NCBI GenBank assembly: GCA_030429975.1
Contig: JAUIGB010000002.1
Location: 1-64,000 of the forward strand
Origin: a bacterium
Lineage (GTDB): Bacteria; Patescibacteriota; Saccharimonadia; Saccharimonadales; Saccharimonadaceae
Length of the DNA: 64,000 nucleotides
Direction: 5' to 3'
Made by a program: the position numbers and the translations under genes
Shown: piece by piece, positions 28,747 to 38,490 of the stretch
Layout of the letters: each line of letters begins with the position of its first letter
Numbering within the stretch: the first letter of the stretch is position 1
Notes under the pieces: generated by a model
Database searches by the model: none
The model's input: the letters and a program-made list of their open reading frames with translations, nothing else
Told to the model about the DNA's origin: nothing

Positions 28747-29175
28747 ATGGATTATTACAATTACGACTCGGCATATACTAACGAGGCAGACCCAGCAGTG
28801 GTAGCCGGTGTTATGGCCTTTTTGATTATATTTTGGATAGCAGCCTACGTAATCGGTGCGTTTCTACTAGGTAGATTATTCAAAAAAGCAGGTATACCTC
28901 AATGGACGGCTTGGGTGCCTATATACAACACATGGAAATTGTTAGAAATGGGCGGCCAGCAAGGTTTCTGGGCCGTATTGGCACTAATCCCGTTCGTTCA
29001 ATTCGTGTCATTAATTTTCATCATAATAGCGATGTACCATATCGGTAAGAAACTAGGCAAAGAAGGTTGGTTCGTACTACTGGCGATATTTCTACCCGTA
29101 GTTTGGCTGATTTGGCTAGCTTTCGACGACTCCAAGTGGCCAAAGGCACAAAAAACAGTCGCTAGAAAAGCCTAA
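28747..29175 (+). CDS. DUF5684-like membrane protein
   Basis: FKKAGIPQWTAWVPIYNTWKLLEMGG. Confidence 0.75.
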   Translation: MDYYNYDSAYTNEADPAVVAGVMAFLIIFWIAAYVIGAFLLGRLFKKAGIPQWTAWVPIYNTWKLLEMGGQQGFWAVLALIPFVQFVSLIFIIIAMYHIGKKLGKEGWFVLLAIFLPVVWLIWLAFDDSKWPKAQKTVARKA

Positions 29176-29232
29176 AGACTCTCTAGATTCTTTTGCTTTT
29201 AGTGTGATTTTGCTATTATAAGCAGTAGAATT

Positions 29233-29721
29233 ATGGTGGTTCAAAGGGCAGATATTGGTTTTACAGTGGCCGAGTTGGTTGTTACTCTCGTTATATTGTC
29301 GCTGTTTGTTGGGCTTTTTTATCAAATGTTCGTAACGGGTCAATCTCAGCAGCAATTTATCAGCCAACGAGCCGTGGCTAACGATGTAGCCCAATCAAAC
29401 CTAGGCAAAGTGACTTCAAAGAATCAGATTCCAGGATCAATAACTTGTAATTCTACCAATGACACGCTCAACTACCCGTCCGCTCCCGGCACTGTCATCG
29501 CGACTAGCGCTTCGGGCGCTAGCCTGAAATGGAACGGGGACGGCTCACCAAGTAGCGGATTAGCCAAAGAAAATATAAGTAACACAGTGTTACCATCGAG
29601 TTCTAACCAAGAATTACGCGTATTTTATCCCCGAGGCTGCGCGTCAAACATGCCTGCTAGAATTGTTTCAACCGTAACGTATGGATCGGAGAGCGTCTCT
29701 CATGCTACGTTCGTCAAGTAA
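29233..29721 (+). CDS. Pseudopilin (GspI/PilV-like)
   Basis: Class III signal IGFTVAELVVTLVILSLFVG. Confidence 0.8.
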   Translation: MVVQRADIGFTVAELVVTLVILSLFVGLFYQMFVTGQSQQQFISQRAVANDVAQSNLGKVTSKNQIPGSITCNSTNDTLNYPSAPGTVIATSASGASLKWNGDGSPSSGLAKENISNTVLPSSSNQELRVFYPRGCASNMPARIVSTVTYGSESVSHATFVK

Positions 29722-30475
29722 ATTACTGTCTAGGGGCTTCACCTTAGTAGAGTTGGTCGTATCAATCACGATTGCATCCCTACTATTTATCATCTTGTTT
29801 ATCCCGCTAGACAGCTTTTATGAATCAAATCGTCAATCTCTAAACAATATAGTGCAAACAGGTGAAGTTCGAAGTACTCTGCGCGCTCTAGAGAGTGAAA
29901 TCGCTTTGGCGATCAGTTTTCACAATACCAACACTGGCATCGTCACGGACCCGTCTGGGTCCAATGGCAACCCCAGTAGCCCGACCCAGTGGACATGGAC
30001 TGGATACGGTGGCGAAAGAGTCCTCATAACTAGCAACTACGCCACTACGGAATTCGCCTCTACTGACAATGATGGGTCGCGAACATTGGTGTACGGTCCT
30101 GACTGTGAAACAGGGATTGTGAATGCTACAGTTTATTTTGTCAAAGGCGGCTCGCTGTATCGCCGCACGCTAGCAAACACAGGGGCGTCCACATGTAGTG
30201 GATACTCTATGGCGCAGCGAACGACTTGTGAAGTTGGCGTTACAGCCAGTCCATGCAATTCGGCACCTAGAGACGCGAAATTACTGGATAACGTATCGGA
30301 TTTTTCCGTGAATTACTATGAACATCCCAATAGTACATCGACATATCCAAGCCAGTACTCAAACACGAGCGCACCCTCTAGTTCGCAAACTGTCGTGATT
30401 TCAATTACCGCGGGGGCTGGCACTGCTCAAGAGACAGGAACAATTAGAATAACTAGACTAAACGGGAGTACATGA
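29702..30475 (+). CDS. Pseudopilin (GspJ/PilW-like); start trimmed to MLRSSSKLL
   Basis: SRGFTLVELVVSITIASLLFII. Confidence 0.8.
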   Translation: MLRSSSKLLSRGFTLVELVVSITIASLLFIILFIPLDSFYESNRQSLNNIVQTGEVRSTLRALESEIALAISFHNTNTGIVTDPSGSNGNPSSPTQWTWTGYGGERVLITSNYATTEFASTDNDGSRTLVYGPDCETGIVNATVYFVKGGSLYRRTLANTGASTCSGYSMAQRTTCEVGVTASPCNSAPRDAKLLDNVSDFSVNYYEHPNSTSTYPSQYSNTSAPSSSQTVVISITAGAGTAQETGTIRITRLNGST

Positions 30476-33447
30476 TGAGGAAAATGATGCAAAAAGGATT
30501 TATACTACCAGCGACCATCCTGCTAGGATTGGGCGTCACTATTATGTCTACTACCTTTTTGGAGTTCACTTCTAACACGTCAGTTGTTCTAAATAGCCGG
30601 AATTTCGACGCGCTTGCAAATGACGCCGCGCGCGCAGGCATCGTCTACGCGAACAGTTGTATCGAAGCGAGCGCGGACCCTCTTAGCTGGACTACATTAA
30701 CACCTGCTACGAACTGTTCCGGGGGTGGGGCAGCCGGTTCTGGACCATATATAGTCGAAAACTCGGACTATAGGACTACGTTTACCGTTCCTACCGCAAC
30801 ACTGTCTAATAACCTGTTGACTGTCGTGTCAACTGGGACCGTTCAGAAATTGGATGGAAACGGAAACCCCGTAGAAACCATAACGTCTACTGTCAAAAAT
30901 ACATTACCCGGCTCTACGCCCCCGTGGCCGGTCGCAACAGGGTTACCCCTCCATGAGATAAAAAATAACGAAACAGATTGTGCTATCGGAAACGGAGAAA
31001 TGTACTGCTGGGGTGATAATGGAAGCAATCAGGCTGGCGTATCCAGCCCAGGGGACCTAGGTTGGCCCAGGAGGGTCCAAAATGCCATTGCCGGAAAGAC
31101 AGTAACATACATAAGTGTTGCAAATAGGAATGCATGCGCGGTTGCGGACGGACTGCCATACTGCTGGGGTAGTGACGGAAACCAACAACTAGGTCAAAGC
31201 GCATGGTCTAGTATTGACTACCCCACGAACGATATACCTAGAACATCATCCGGACCATTAGATGGATATTACGTTCCAGAGGTACAGATATCAGACAGCA
31301 ATAACCCGGCGATCATATGGCCCTTTGGAATAGCAGCTCCTCATTCAATGGCGCTACGCGAAGACGGTACTGTTCATGTTTGGGGTGACGGAGGATTTCG
31401 TCAAAATGGTGATGGAGGTTGCTTCCTAGGATGGTGTGCCTACCCTAGCTATTCAACGCCGACGACATTTAATGGTTTCAAAGACACTACCTCACCATTC
31501 TCTGGTAAAAAGGCCGAGAGAATCGGCACTAGCTCGCACGACTCATGCTTCGCGGCTATAGGTCGCATGTACTGTGCTGGAGTAGAGGTGCCCCTTCCCA
31601 TTCAATGCAATACTGCTTGGTTCATGTCCGTTAATAATCCATTGGTAATAATCTTTAACTTATGTACACCGACCTTTGACGATGCCTACGACATGTCCGC
31701 TAAAACTCAATGGTTAACTGGGCACACTTTGAACAATAAGTTTATAGACATGGATACGTTCGAAGTAACCACGAATGTTGGTTGTATGATGGCGCAAAAT
31801 GACTTCTACTGTGTAGGTAACGGGCCTGCCGTTGGGGCACTATGGTCAGGGTCCTGGTCCCCACCATGGATAGAACTAGCCAATTCCGATGTTACTTCAC
31901 ACGACAACGGCGACAACCCAGATTCGGCCAGTTTTGATGGTATCTACTGCATTATCGACTTCGGAGTAGCAAAATGCCAGGGCTCATCTTGGCAAGGTGG
32001 CGGCGGTATATGGTCATGGAACCCTATTACGTCCACTGGATTTACCGGAAAGACTCCTACAAAAATTGCTGCCGGACAACAGCATGGATGCCTAATAGCC
32101 AACGGACAGCTGTACTGCTGGGGTAACGGACACGAAGGTGTATTAGCAAATGGCAACATATCATTATTTGGAAATTCACGCACTAGCGCGCAGCTTAGTG
32201 GTCAGGGCGGATCTTATCCGATAGGAACAGACGAAGGCACATATGCCGCCGACGGTCCAATTAGTGTTGGTGACGGCCACTCCTGCGGTACCGCAAACGG
32301 TAATTTATTCTGCTGGGGCAGGAATACGTATGGTCAATTAGGTATCGGGACGACATCAGAACAGTACAGTCCACTAGCGCCACCTACGACAGTCGGTATC
32401 TATGTTCGCGATGTCAGCGTAGGCGCTAACCATACTTGCGCGATAGCCGATGGTCAATTGTACTGCTGGGGAAGAAACAATAACGGTCAATTGGGCCTTG
32501 GTAACACAACCGACTACTCTACCCCTCAATTAGTTTCAGCGTTCGCGGGCATGCGCGTACACAACGTCAGCGCAGGAGAAAATCACACCTGCGCCGTAGT
32601 CGACGGCCAAGCATATTGTTGGGGTCTGAACTCCAACCTGCAACTGGGCGATGGCACGCTGACAACAAGAACGTCGCCGACGCTTGTGGATGGAAACAGC
32701 AGTATACTCGTTGGGAAAAACGTACGTTACATTACAGCTGGATATACTCACACATGCGCTACCGCAAATGGTGACCTGTATTGCTGGGGCAATAACGCCA
32801 ACGGACGAACCGGACTAAACACTACTAGCGGTAACTCGCATCCGACATTAGTAACCGGAGGAACTGCTGGATCTCCAATGGTAACCGCTCCGAGCCCGGA
32901 TCTACGACCATTAGTGACATCCATATCAGCAGGTAGCAACTTCACATGCGCAGTTATAAACTCCAAGGTGAGCTGTTTCGGTGCTAATTCCAACGGACAG
33001 CTAGGTGACGGTACTACCACCCAAAGGTTGGTGCCTACAGCTAGCGCCAACAGTTATTTCGCCACGAAAGTCACGGCCGGTGGCACGCATGCATGCGCTT
33101 TACTACACGGTAACAATTCAAAGATAAACGGAAACCTGTGGTGCTGGGGCAACGCAAGCAACGGGCGGGTAGGAAATGGCTCGTCATCTGGAAATGTCAC
33201 TTCTCCGACAGTACTAAACGGTGGTGATATGCCGGAAACAAACTATGGCCAGGCAGAGATAAAGAGCGCAACTGCAGTGTCAGCGGGAGCCTCATCTACT
33301 TGTGGCGTAGTAAAAGGCACTATCATGTGTTGGGGTAACGGAGCAAACGGTCGCCTAGGTGATGGCACCACGACTAGTAGGAATGCCCCGAATATCACCG
33401 ACGATTACCACTTTTTCTCATCTTACGAAAGCGGGCCTATTTACTAG
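30472..33447 (+). CDS. PilX/GspK-like minor pilin fused to RCC1-repeat domain, 991 aa
   Basis: KGFILPATILLGLGVTIMSTTFLEF N-term; many HTCAVADGQLYCWGxNxxGQLG repeats. Confidence 0.8.
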   Translation: MMRKMMQKGFILPATILLGLGVTIMSTTFLEFTSNTSVVLNSRNFDALANDAARAGIVYANSCIEASADPLSWTTLTPATNCSGGGAAGSGPYIVENSDYRTTFTVPTATLSNNLLTVVSTGTVQKLDGNGNPVETITSTVKNTLPGSTPPWPVATGLPLHEIKNNETDCAIGNGEMYCWGDNGSNQAGVSSPGDLGWPRRVQNAIAGKTVTYISVANRNACAVADGLPYCWGSDGNQQLGQSAWSSIDYPTNDIPRTSSGPLDGYYVPEVQISDSNNPAIIWPFGIAAPHSMALREDGTVHVWGDGGFRQNGDGGCFLGWCAYPSYSTPTTFNGFKDTTSPFSGKKAERIGTSSHDSCFAAIGRMYCAGVEVPLPIQCNTAWFMSVNNPLVIIFNLCTPTFDDAYDMSAKTQWLTGHTLNNKFIDMDTFEVTTNVGCMMAQNDFYCVGNGPAVGALWSGSWSPPWIELANSDVTSHDNGDNPDSASFDGIYCIIDFGVAKCQGSSWQGGGGIWSWNPITSTGFTGKTPTKIAAGQQHGCLIANGQLYCWGNGHEGVLANGNISLFGNSRTSAQLSGQGGSYPIGTDEGTYAADGPISVGDGHSCGTANGNLFCWGRNTYGQLGIGTTSEQYSPLAPPTTVGIYVRDVSVGANHTCAIADGQLYCWGRNNNGQLGLGNTTDYSTPQLVSAFAGMRVHNVSAGENHTCAVVDGQAYCWGLNSNLQLGDGTLTTRTSPTLVDGNSSILVGKNVRYITAGYTHTCATANGDLYCWGNNANGRTGLNTTSGNSHPTLVTGGTAGSPMVTAPSPDLRPLVTSISAGSNFTCAVINSKVSCFGANSNGQLGDGTTTQRLVPTASANSYFATKVTAGGTHACALLHGNNSKINGNLWCWGNASNGRVGNGSSSGNVTSPTVLNGGDMPETNYGQAEIKSATAVSAGASSTCGVVKGTIMCWGNGANGRLGDGTTTSRNAPNITDDYHFFSSYESGPIY

Positions 33448-33491
33448 ATTACCCATAAAAGAAAATAGACCCTGGAAAGGGTCTATTTTCT

Positions 33492-33568
33492 TGGAGGGCC
33501 AGGAGGGACTTGAACCCTCGACACCCTGCTTAAGAGGCAGGTGCTCTAACCAGCTGAGCTACTGGCCC
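33492..33568 (-). tRNA. tRNA-Lys (CTT), CCA encoded
   Basis: GGGCCAG...CTGGCCC acceptor; anticodon loop CTCTTAA. Confidence 0.92.
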
Positions 33569-33580
33569 GTTTAATAAATA

Positions 33581-33657
33581 TGGTACACCCGGAAGGATTC
33601 GAACCTACGACCCTCTGTTCCGAAGACAGATGCTCTAATCCACTGAGCTACGGGTGC
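33581..33657 (-). tRNA. tRNA-Arg (TCG), CCA encoded
   Basis: Anticodon stem-loop TCTGT-CTTCGGA-ACAGA; T-arm GTTCGAATC; ACCA end. Confidence 0.92.
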
Positions 33658-33723
33658 GCAATGCGCTTGGCCAACGCATATTGTACCATTTATCTGCATT
33701 TTACGCTATAATAACCGTAAATA

Positions 33724-34749
33724 ATGAACATCCAAACAAACATATCGCTGGCAGGACTGACAACAATGAAAATTGGCGGTAATGCCAACTACGTTTGTGA
33801 CGTCACTTCGGACGAAGATTTACAGCAGGTTTATCAAAACAGTAAAAAACTGAATCAACCCGTATATGTAATCGGTGGTGGTAGTAATATGATCGTGCGT
33901 GACACCGGTTTTCCGGGCATTATTGTACGCATGCGCATCATGGGAGTGGATATACTATCCGATACCCCAGAATCTGTCACGGTGTCCGCTGGCGCCGGTG
34001 AAACATGGGATGTGTTCGTCAAACAAATGGTAGAACGCAACCTCTCCGGTATAGAAGCCATGTCTGGAATACCCGGCACCGTGGGCGCCGCTCCCGTCCA
34101 GAATATAGGTGCATATGGTCAGGAACTATCAAATACTTTCGTGTCACTAGAGGCATACGACACTCAAACGGACAGTTTTACTACCTTAAAAAAAGAAGAG
34201 TGTGGATTCGCTTATAGGCATAGTATCTTTCGTGGAAATGAGTCGGGGCGATATGTCATCACTAGAGTCACCCTGCAACTATTGAAGAAACGACCTGAGC
34301 CCCCCTTTTATGATGCGCTACAAAAATACCTAGAACAGCATCAGATAGGTGCCATGGCTGTAACTGTACAGATCATTAGAGGCGCGGTACTAGAGATACG
34401 CAACAACAAACTACCGGATCCGAACCGTTTGCCAAACGCAGGATCTTTTTTCAAAAACCCGATCGTCGAAAAGGTATTCGCGGACCAATTATTAACCACG
34501 TATCCGAATATGCCTACCTATACCGTGGACCAGACGCATGTCAAAATACCGGCAGGCTGGCTGATTCAAACGGCCAATTTCAAAGGTCGTGTCTTGCATG
34601 GCATCAAGAGTCATGACGGAAACGCCGTTGTATTGGTAAACCAAAACGCCCGCGGGTACGCCGATTTGGCAGCCGCAAGGACCGAAATCACCACGACCGT
34701 AGCAAAAAAATTTGGCATCAATCTGGAACAGGAGCCACTAGAACTGTAA
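33724..34749 (+). CDS. murB: UDP-N-acetylenolpyruvoylglucosamine reductase
   Basis: VIGGGSNMIV, GIPGTVGAAPVQNIGAYGQE, AGSFFKNP. Confidence 0.95.
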   Translation: MNIQTNISLAGLTTMKIGGNANYVCDVTSDEDLQQVYQNSKKLNQPVYVIGGGSNMIVRDTGFPGIIVRMRIMGVDILSDTPESVTVSAGAGETWDVFVKQMVERNLSGIEAMSGIPGTVGAAPVQNIGAYGQELSNTFVSLEAYDTQTDSFTTLKKEECGFAYRHSIFRGNESGRYVITRVTLQLLKKRPEPPFYDALQKYLEQHQIGAMAVTVQIIRGAVLEIRNNKLPDPNRLPNAGSFFKNPIVEKVFADQLLTTYPNMPTYTVDQTHVKIPAGWLIQTANFKGRVLHGIKSHDGNAVVLVNQNARGYADLAAARTEITTTVAKKFGINLEQEPLEL

Positions 34750-34830
34750 AACCCTATTGCACTTGTGCTCGCATATTGCTATTATTTATATTGTAAACGT
34801 AAGAAATTTTAATAAGGGGCATCAATTAAA

Positions 34831-35289
34831 ATGAGTCTTCAAAAATCAAAACAACGGGGCTTCACTATTGTCGAACTCTTGATTGTGGTCGTCGTCATTG
34901 GCGTTTTGGCTGCAATCGTTATCGTTGCGTACAATGGTATCACCCAATCAGCCAACGCTACCGCGGCACGCGCGAATGCCTCTGCGGTTCAAAAGGTCGC
35001 CGAAGCATACAATGCAGACACGGGTTCTGGATATCCTGCGACGACAGCGGCTCTCACCAGCTGGAACGGTGTAGCCAGGATTCCTAGCGGGTTAACTGTC
35101 GTTACCACCCAGCTTACATCGGCTCATGCAGATGGTAGTACTATCCAATACAGGCCAGACGCAGGTGGTGCTACTGGCGGTGGTTGTGTAGGATACTGGG
35201 ATGCGAGCCTAGCCACGCCCGCTGCGGTATATCTATATGTAGGCAGTGCGACAACAGGCGTAAACGCCGCGACACCTACATGTAACTAG
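34831..35289 (+). CDS. Type IV pilin, probable major pilin
   Basis: QRGFTIVELLIVVVVIGVLAAIVIVAYNGI; followed by a terminator-like hairpin. Confidence 0.88.
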   Translation: MSLQKSKQRGFTIVELLIVVVVIGVLAAIVIVAYNGITQSANATAARANASAVQKVAEAYNADTGSGYPATTAALTSWNGVARIPSGLTVVTTQLTSAHADGSTIQYRPDAGGATGGGCVGYWDASLATPAAVYLYVGSATTGVNAATPTCN

Positions 35290-35344
35290 TCGATACAAAA
35301 AAATAATACCAGCCCACTAACTTCGGACTGGTTATTATTTTTGT

Positions 35345-36637
35345 CTACTTATTGTCGCTGGGCAGGGGGAATTCCTTTGCAAACTTAGTTACTTCTGATC
35401 GTAATTCCTGTAGCCTATCACTATCGTCTCTGGCATCAATCGCCTGAATCATCCACTCTGCTATTTGTTTCATGTGCTCTTCTTGCATACCTCTGGTCGT
35501 GATGGCTGGAGTACCAAGCCTAATCCCACTCGGCTTGAACGGTGGTAGCGTGTCATCCGGTATTGTATTCTTGTTTAGAGTTAATCCGATAGCATCCAGA
35601 GCTTCCTCGGCTACTTTGCCGTCAATTCCGAAGGATTTATGAACGTCGGCCAGTATCAAATGATTACTTGTTCCACCGGCAATTAGATGGAAACCGCGCT
35701 TTTTCAACTCTTCCGCTAGCACGGAGGCATTTTTTACCACTTGCTGCGCATAATCACGAAAGTCCGGTCTTAGTGCCTCGCCAAAAGCGACGGCTTTTGC
35801 CGCGATCGTGTGCATATGCGGACCACCTTGCATTCCAGGAAAAACCGCCCTATCTATAAGCGTAGGGATGTTTTCTATGGTTTTTTCTGGCGCCCTTAGC
35901 GGACTAGACACCGTGCCGCGCGACAATATCAAGCCACCCCTGGGACCACGCAATGTTTTGTGTGTAGTCGTAGTAATGACATGAAAACCGTAATCAAAAG
36001 GGTTCTTTGCTATACCAGCAACAATCAAACCAGCTATATGCGCCATGTCGGCCATCAACAGTGCGCCAACCTCATTCCCAATCTCGGCAAACTTGGCATA
36101 ATCCAACTCGCGCGGATAGGCACTGAATCCTGCCAGAATGATTTTTGGCTTGTGCTCCAATGCTAATGCACGCAATTCTTCGTAATCAATCTCGCCTGTT
36201 TCCGTATTTTTCATCTTGTACCGCACAAAATTATACAACTGCGCGCTTCGCGTTACAGGTGCGCCGTGTGTCAAATGCCCGCCATGACTCAGGTCCATTG
36301 CCAATACCGTATCTCCCGGCTCTAGCCATGCGCTATAAACTGCCTCGTTGGCTGGCGCACCACTGTGTGGCTGGACGTTCGCATGGTCTGCCCCGAACAG
36401 CTTTTTGGCTCTGTCTATAGCCAACTGCTCTATTTGATCAGTGTATTCCTGTCCGCCATAATACCGACGCCCTGGGTACCCCTCGGAATATTTGTTGGTA
36501 AATATACTTCCCAAAGCCTCCAAGACGTCTGCCGATACGTAATTCTCGCTAGGTATCAGCTCTAGTCCGTCACGTTGACGATTTTCTTCTTTTTTTATCA
36601 AGTCCGCTACATCAGTGTCATTCATTTTTTCCTCCAT
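35345..36637 (-). CDS. glyA: Serine hydroxymethyltransferase
   Basis: LIPSENY, TNKYSEGYPGRRYYGG, TTTTHKTLRGPRGG. Confidence 0.96.
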   Translation of the reverse strand: MEEKMNDTDVADLIKKEENRQRDGLELIPSENYVSADVLEALGSIFTNKYSEGYPGRRYYGGQEYTDQIEQLAIDRAKKLFGADHANVQPHSGAPANEAVYSAWLEPGDTVLAMDLSHGGHLTHGAPVTRSAQLYNFVRYKMKNTETGEIDYEELRALALEHKPKIILAGFSAYPRELDYAKFAEIGNEVGALLMADMAHIAGLIVAGIAKNPFDYGFHVITTTTHKTLRGPRGGLILSRGTVSSPLRAPEKTIENIPTLIDRAVFPGMQGGPHMHTIAAKAVAFGEALRPDFRDYAQQVVKNASVLAEELKKRGFHLIAGGTSNHLILADVHKSFGIDGKVAEEALDAIGLTLNKNTIPDDTLPPFKPSGIRLGTPAITTRGMQEEHMKQIAEWMIQAIDARDDSDRLQELRSEVTKFAKEFPLPSDNK

Positions 36638-36742
36638 TCAAATAGCAATAATCAATTTTTCGCACTGATTTAGCTTGCTACGACATTAGTAATATTATAC
36701 CACCCATATGCTCATATAAATAAGTGATACGAATATTTATTA

Positions 36743-36771
36743 TTGACTTTATATCATAACTGATATAAAAT
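36743..36771 (+). promoter_or_regulatory. Leaderless-type promoter with palindromic operator for the HTH-murA gene
   Basis: TTGACT - 17 nt - TAAAAT; palindrome TTTATATCA-TAAC-TGATATAAA at 36748-36769; ATG at 36780; no SD. Confidence 0.65.
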
Positions 36772-36779
36772 GTATCAGT

Positions 36780-38309
36780 ATGTCATCTGTTGATTACAAG
36801 AAGAAGATAGGCAAGCTGATCCAAGAAAGCCGATCGCATAAAGGTTTTACGCAAGCGCAATTAGCAGAGGCGCTAGGTACAAGCCAGAGCGCTATTAACC
36901 GTATAGAAAAAGGCGGTCAAAACGTTAGCCTAGAGATGATAGCTCGCATTAGCGACGTTCTATCTCATGATATTATGACCCTCAATCTTCCGGGTAAGTT
37001 AAACTTCCGCGTCAACGGACCTTCGAAGCTTTCTGGTAGTATTACCATAAATACCAGTAAGAATTCCGCCGTTGCCCTACTCTGCGCTAGTTTACTAAAT
37101 ACTGGCAAGACAACCCTGCGGCACGTAGCCCGCATAGAAGAAGTTTTTCGCATCATTGAGGTCCTACAGAGCATAGGGGTAAAAGTTCGTTGGATCAATG
37201 ATGGCTCCGATTTAGAAATAGATCCGCCTAAAAAACTATTACTAGATCAAATGGACATCAACGCGGCAAAGCGCACTCGGACCGTTATCATGTTTTTGGG
37301 CCCGCTCCTCAACCAATACAACAAATTTAGCCTACCCTTCGCGGGTGGTTGCAATTTAGGAACTAGGACCGTGGAGCCTCACTTGGCAGGACTTCGACCT
37401 TTTGGAATGGACGTAGTCGCGACTACTGATTCATACCAAGCAACCGTCAAGAAGAAAGCAGTTTCAAAAACAATTATTCTGACCGAACGCGGCGATACTG
37501 TTACCGAAAACGTCTTGATGGCGGCTGCCCTGCAGACAGACACGATAACCATTCGCAACGCCAGTGCTAATTACGCGATTCAGGACCTGTGTGTCTTCCT
37601 GAAAAAATTAGGCGTAAAAGTTGACGGCATAGGCACGACAACCCTGACGATTACGGGAGTATCGCAAATCAACAAGGACGTGGAGTATTATCCTAGCGAG
37701 GATCCAATAGAAGCGATGAGTTTTATAACGGCAGGAGTTGTCACTAATAGCAAGATAACCCTGAAACGGGCGCCTATAGAATTCCTAGAGATAGAGCTGG
37801 CAACTTTGGCAGAAATGGGACTGGAATACGAGGTGTCCGATGAATATGAAGCTAAGAACGGATATACCCGCCTAGCGGACGTCACGATCCTTCCGTCAAA
37901 ACTCAAAGCATCCAAAGATAAACTACATGCACTGCCATTTCCCGGTATCAACATGGACAATCTACCGTTCATGGGACTGATAGCCACTGTAGCCAAGGGT
38001 CGCACGCTACTACATGACTGGTCGTACGAAAATCGTGCTATATACTTCACAGAACTCTCGAAGCTAAACGCTAGTATAGAATTACTAGACCCTCACCGCG
38101 TGTATCTAGTAGGACCCACTAAATGGAAAGCTGCCGATATCGTATCGCCGCCCGCACTTCGTCCATCAGTAGTGATTCTACTAGCCATGCTAGCGGCGCC
38201 TGGAACGTCTACCTTGCGTGACGTATATTCTATAAATCGTGGATACGAAGATTTTGCAAACCGACTAAATAGCCTAGGTGCGCATATCGAAACGGTGCGT
38301 GAAGTATAG
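36780..38309 (+). CDS. murA: XRE-type HTH domain fused to MurA (UDP-GlcNAc 1-carboxyvinyltransferase)
   Basis: HTH GFTQAQLAEALGTSQSAINRIEKG; then NSKNSAVALLCASLL, GGCNLGTRTVEPHLAGL, INRGYEDFANRLNSLGAHIE. Confidence 0.88.
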   Translation: MSSVDYKKKIGKLIQESRSHKGFTQAQLAEALGTSQSAINRIEKGGQNVSLEMIARISDVLSHDIMTLNLPGKLNFRVNGPSKLSGSITINTSKNSAVALLCASLLNTGKTTLRHVARIEEVFRIIEVLQSIGVKVRWINDGSDLEIDPPKKLLLDQMDINAAKRTRTVIMFLGPLLNQYNKFSLPFAGGCNLGTRTVEPHLAGLRPFGMDVVATTDSYQATVKKKAVSKTIILTERGDTVTENVLMAAALQTDTITIRNASANYAIQDLCVFLKKLGVKVDGIGTTTLTITGVSQINKDVEYYPSEDPIEAMSFITAGVVTNSKITLKRAPIEFLEIELATLAEMGLEYEVSDEYEAKNGYTRLADVTILPSKLKASKDKLHALPFPGINMDNLPFMGLIATVAKGRTLLHDWSYENRAIYFTELSKLNASIELLDPHRVYLVGPTKWKAADIVSPPALRPSVVILLAMLAAPGTSTLRDVYSINRGYEDFANRLNSLGAHIETVREV

Positions 38310-38346
38310 ATTTACCCCAGTAAATATGATATAGTTATTGCGATAC

Positions 38347-38424
38347 GGCGAATATAGCTCAGTTGGTTAGAGCGTCGGGTTGTGGTTCCGAAGGTCGTGG
38401 GTTCGAAACCCATTATTCGCCCCA
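38347..38424 (+). tRNA. tRNA-His (GTG) with G-1, CCA encoded
   Basis: Anticodon stem-loop TCGGG-TTGTGGT-TCCGA; G-1/C73. Confidence 0.93.
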
Positions 38425-38463
38425 AAGTAATAGGTCGGCATTGTGTCGACCTATTACTTTTGC

Positions 38464-38489
38464 AAATTAGTTAACATGTTAACTAATTT
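38464..38489. repeat. Perfect 26-bp palindrome
   Basis: AAATTAGTTAACATGTTAACTAATTT. Confidence 0.9.
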
Positions 38490-38490
38490 A

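Noticed and set aside
30843-33050. Minus-strand ORFs opposite the RCC1-pilin gene
   Set aside because: Antisense reading of a repetitive coding region; no initiation signals or recognisable protein features.
33440-33491. Inverted T-arm copy downstream of tRNA-Lys
   Set aside because: Only an ordinary terminator hairpin (CCAAGAAAATAGACCC...GGGTCTATTTTCTT) is present; the following sequence does not match the tRNA reverse complement.
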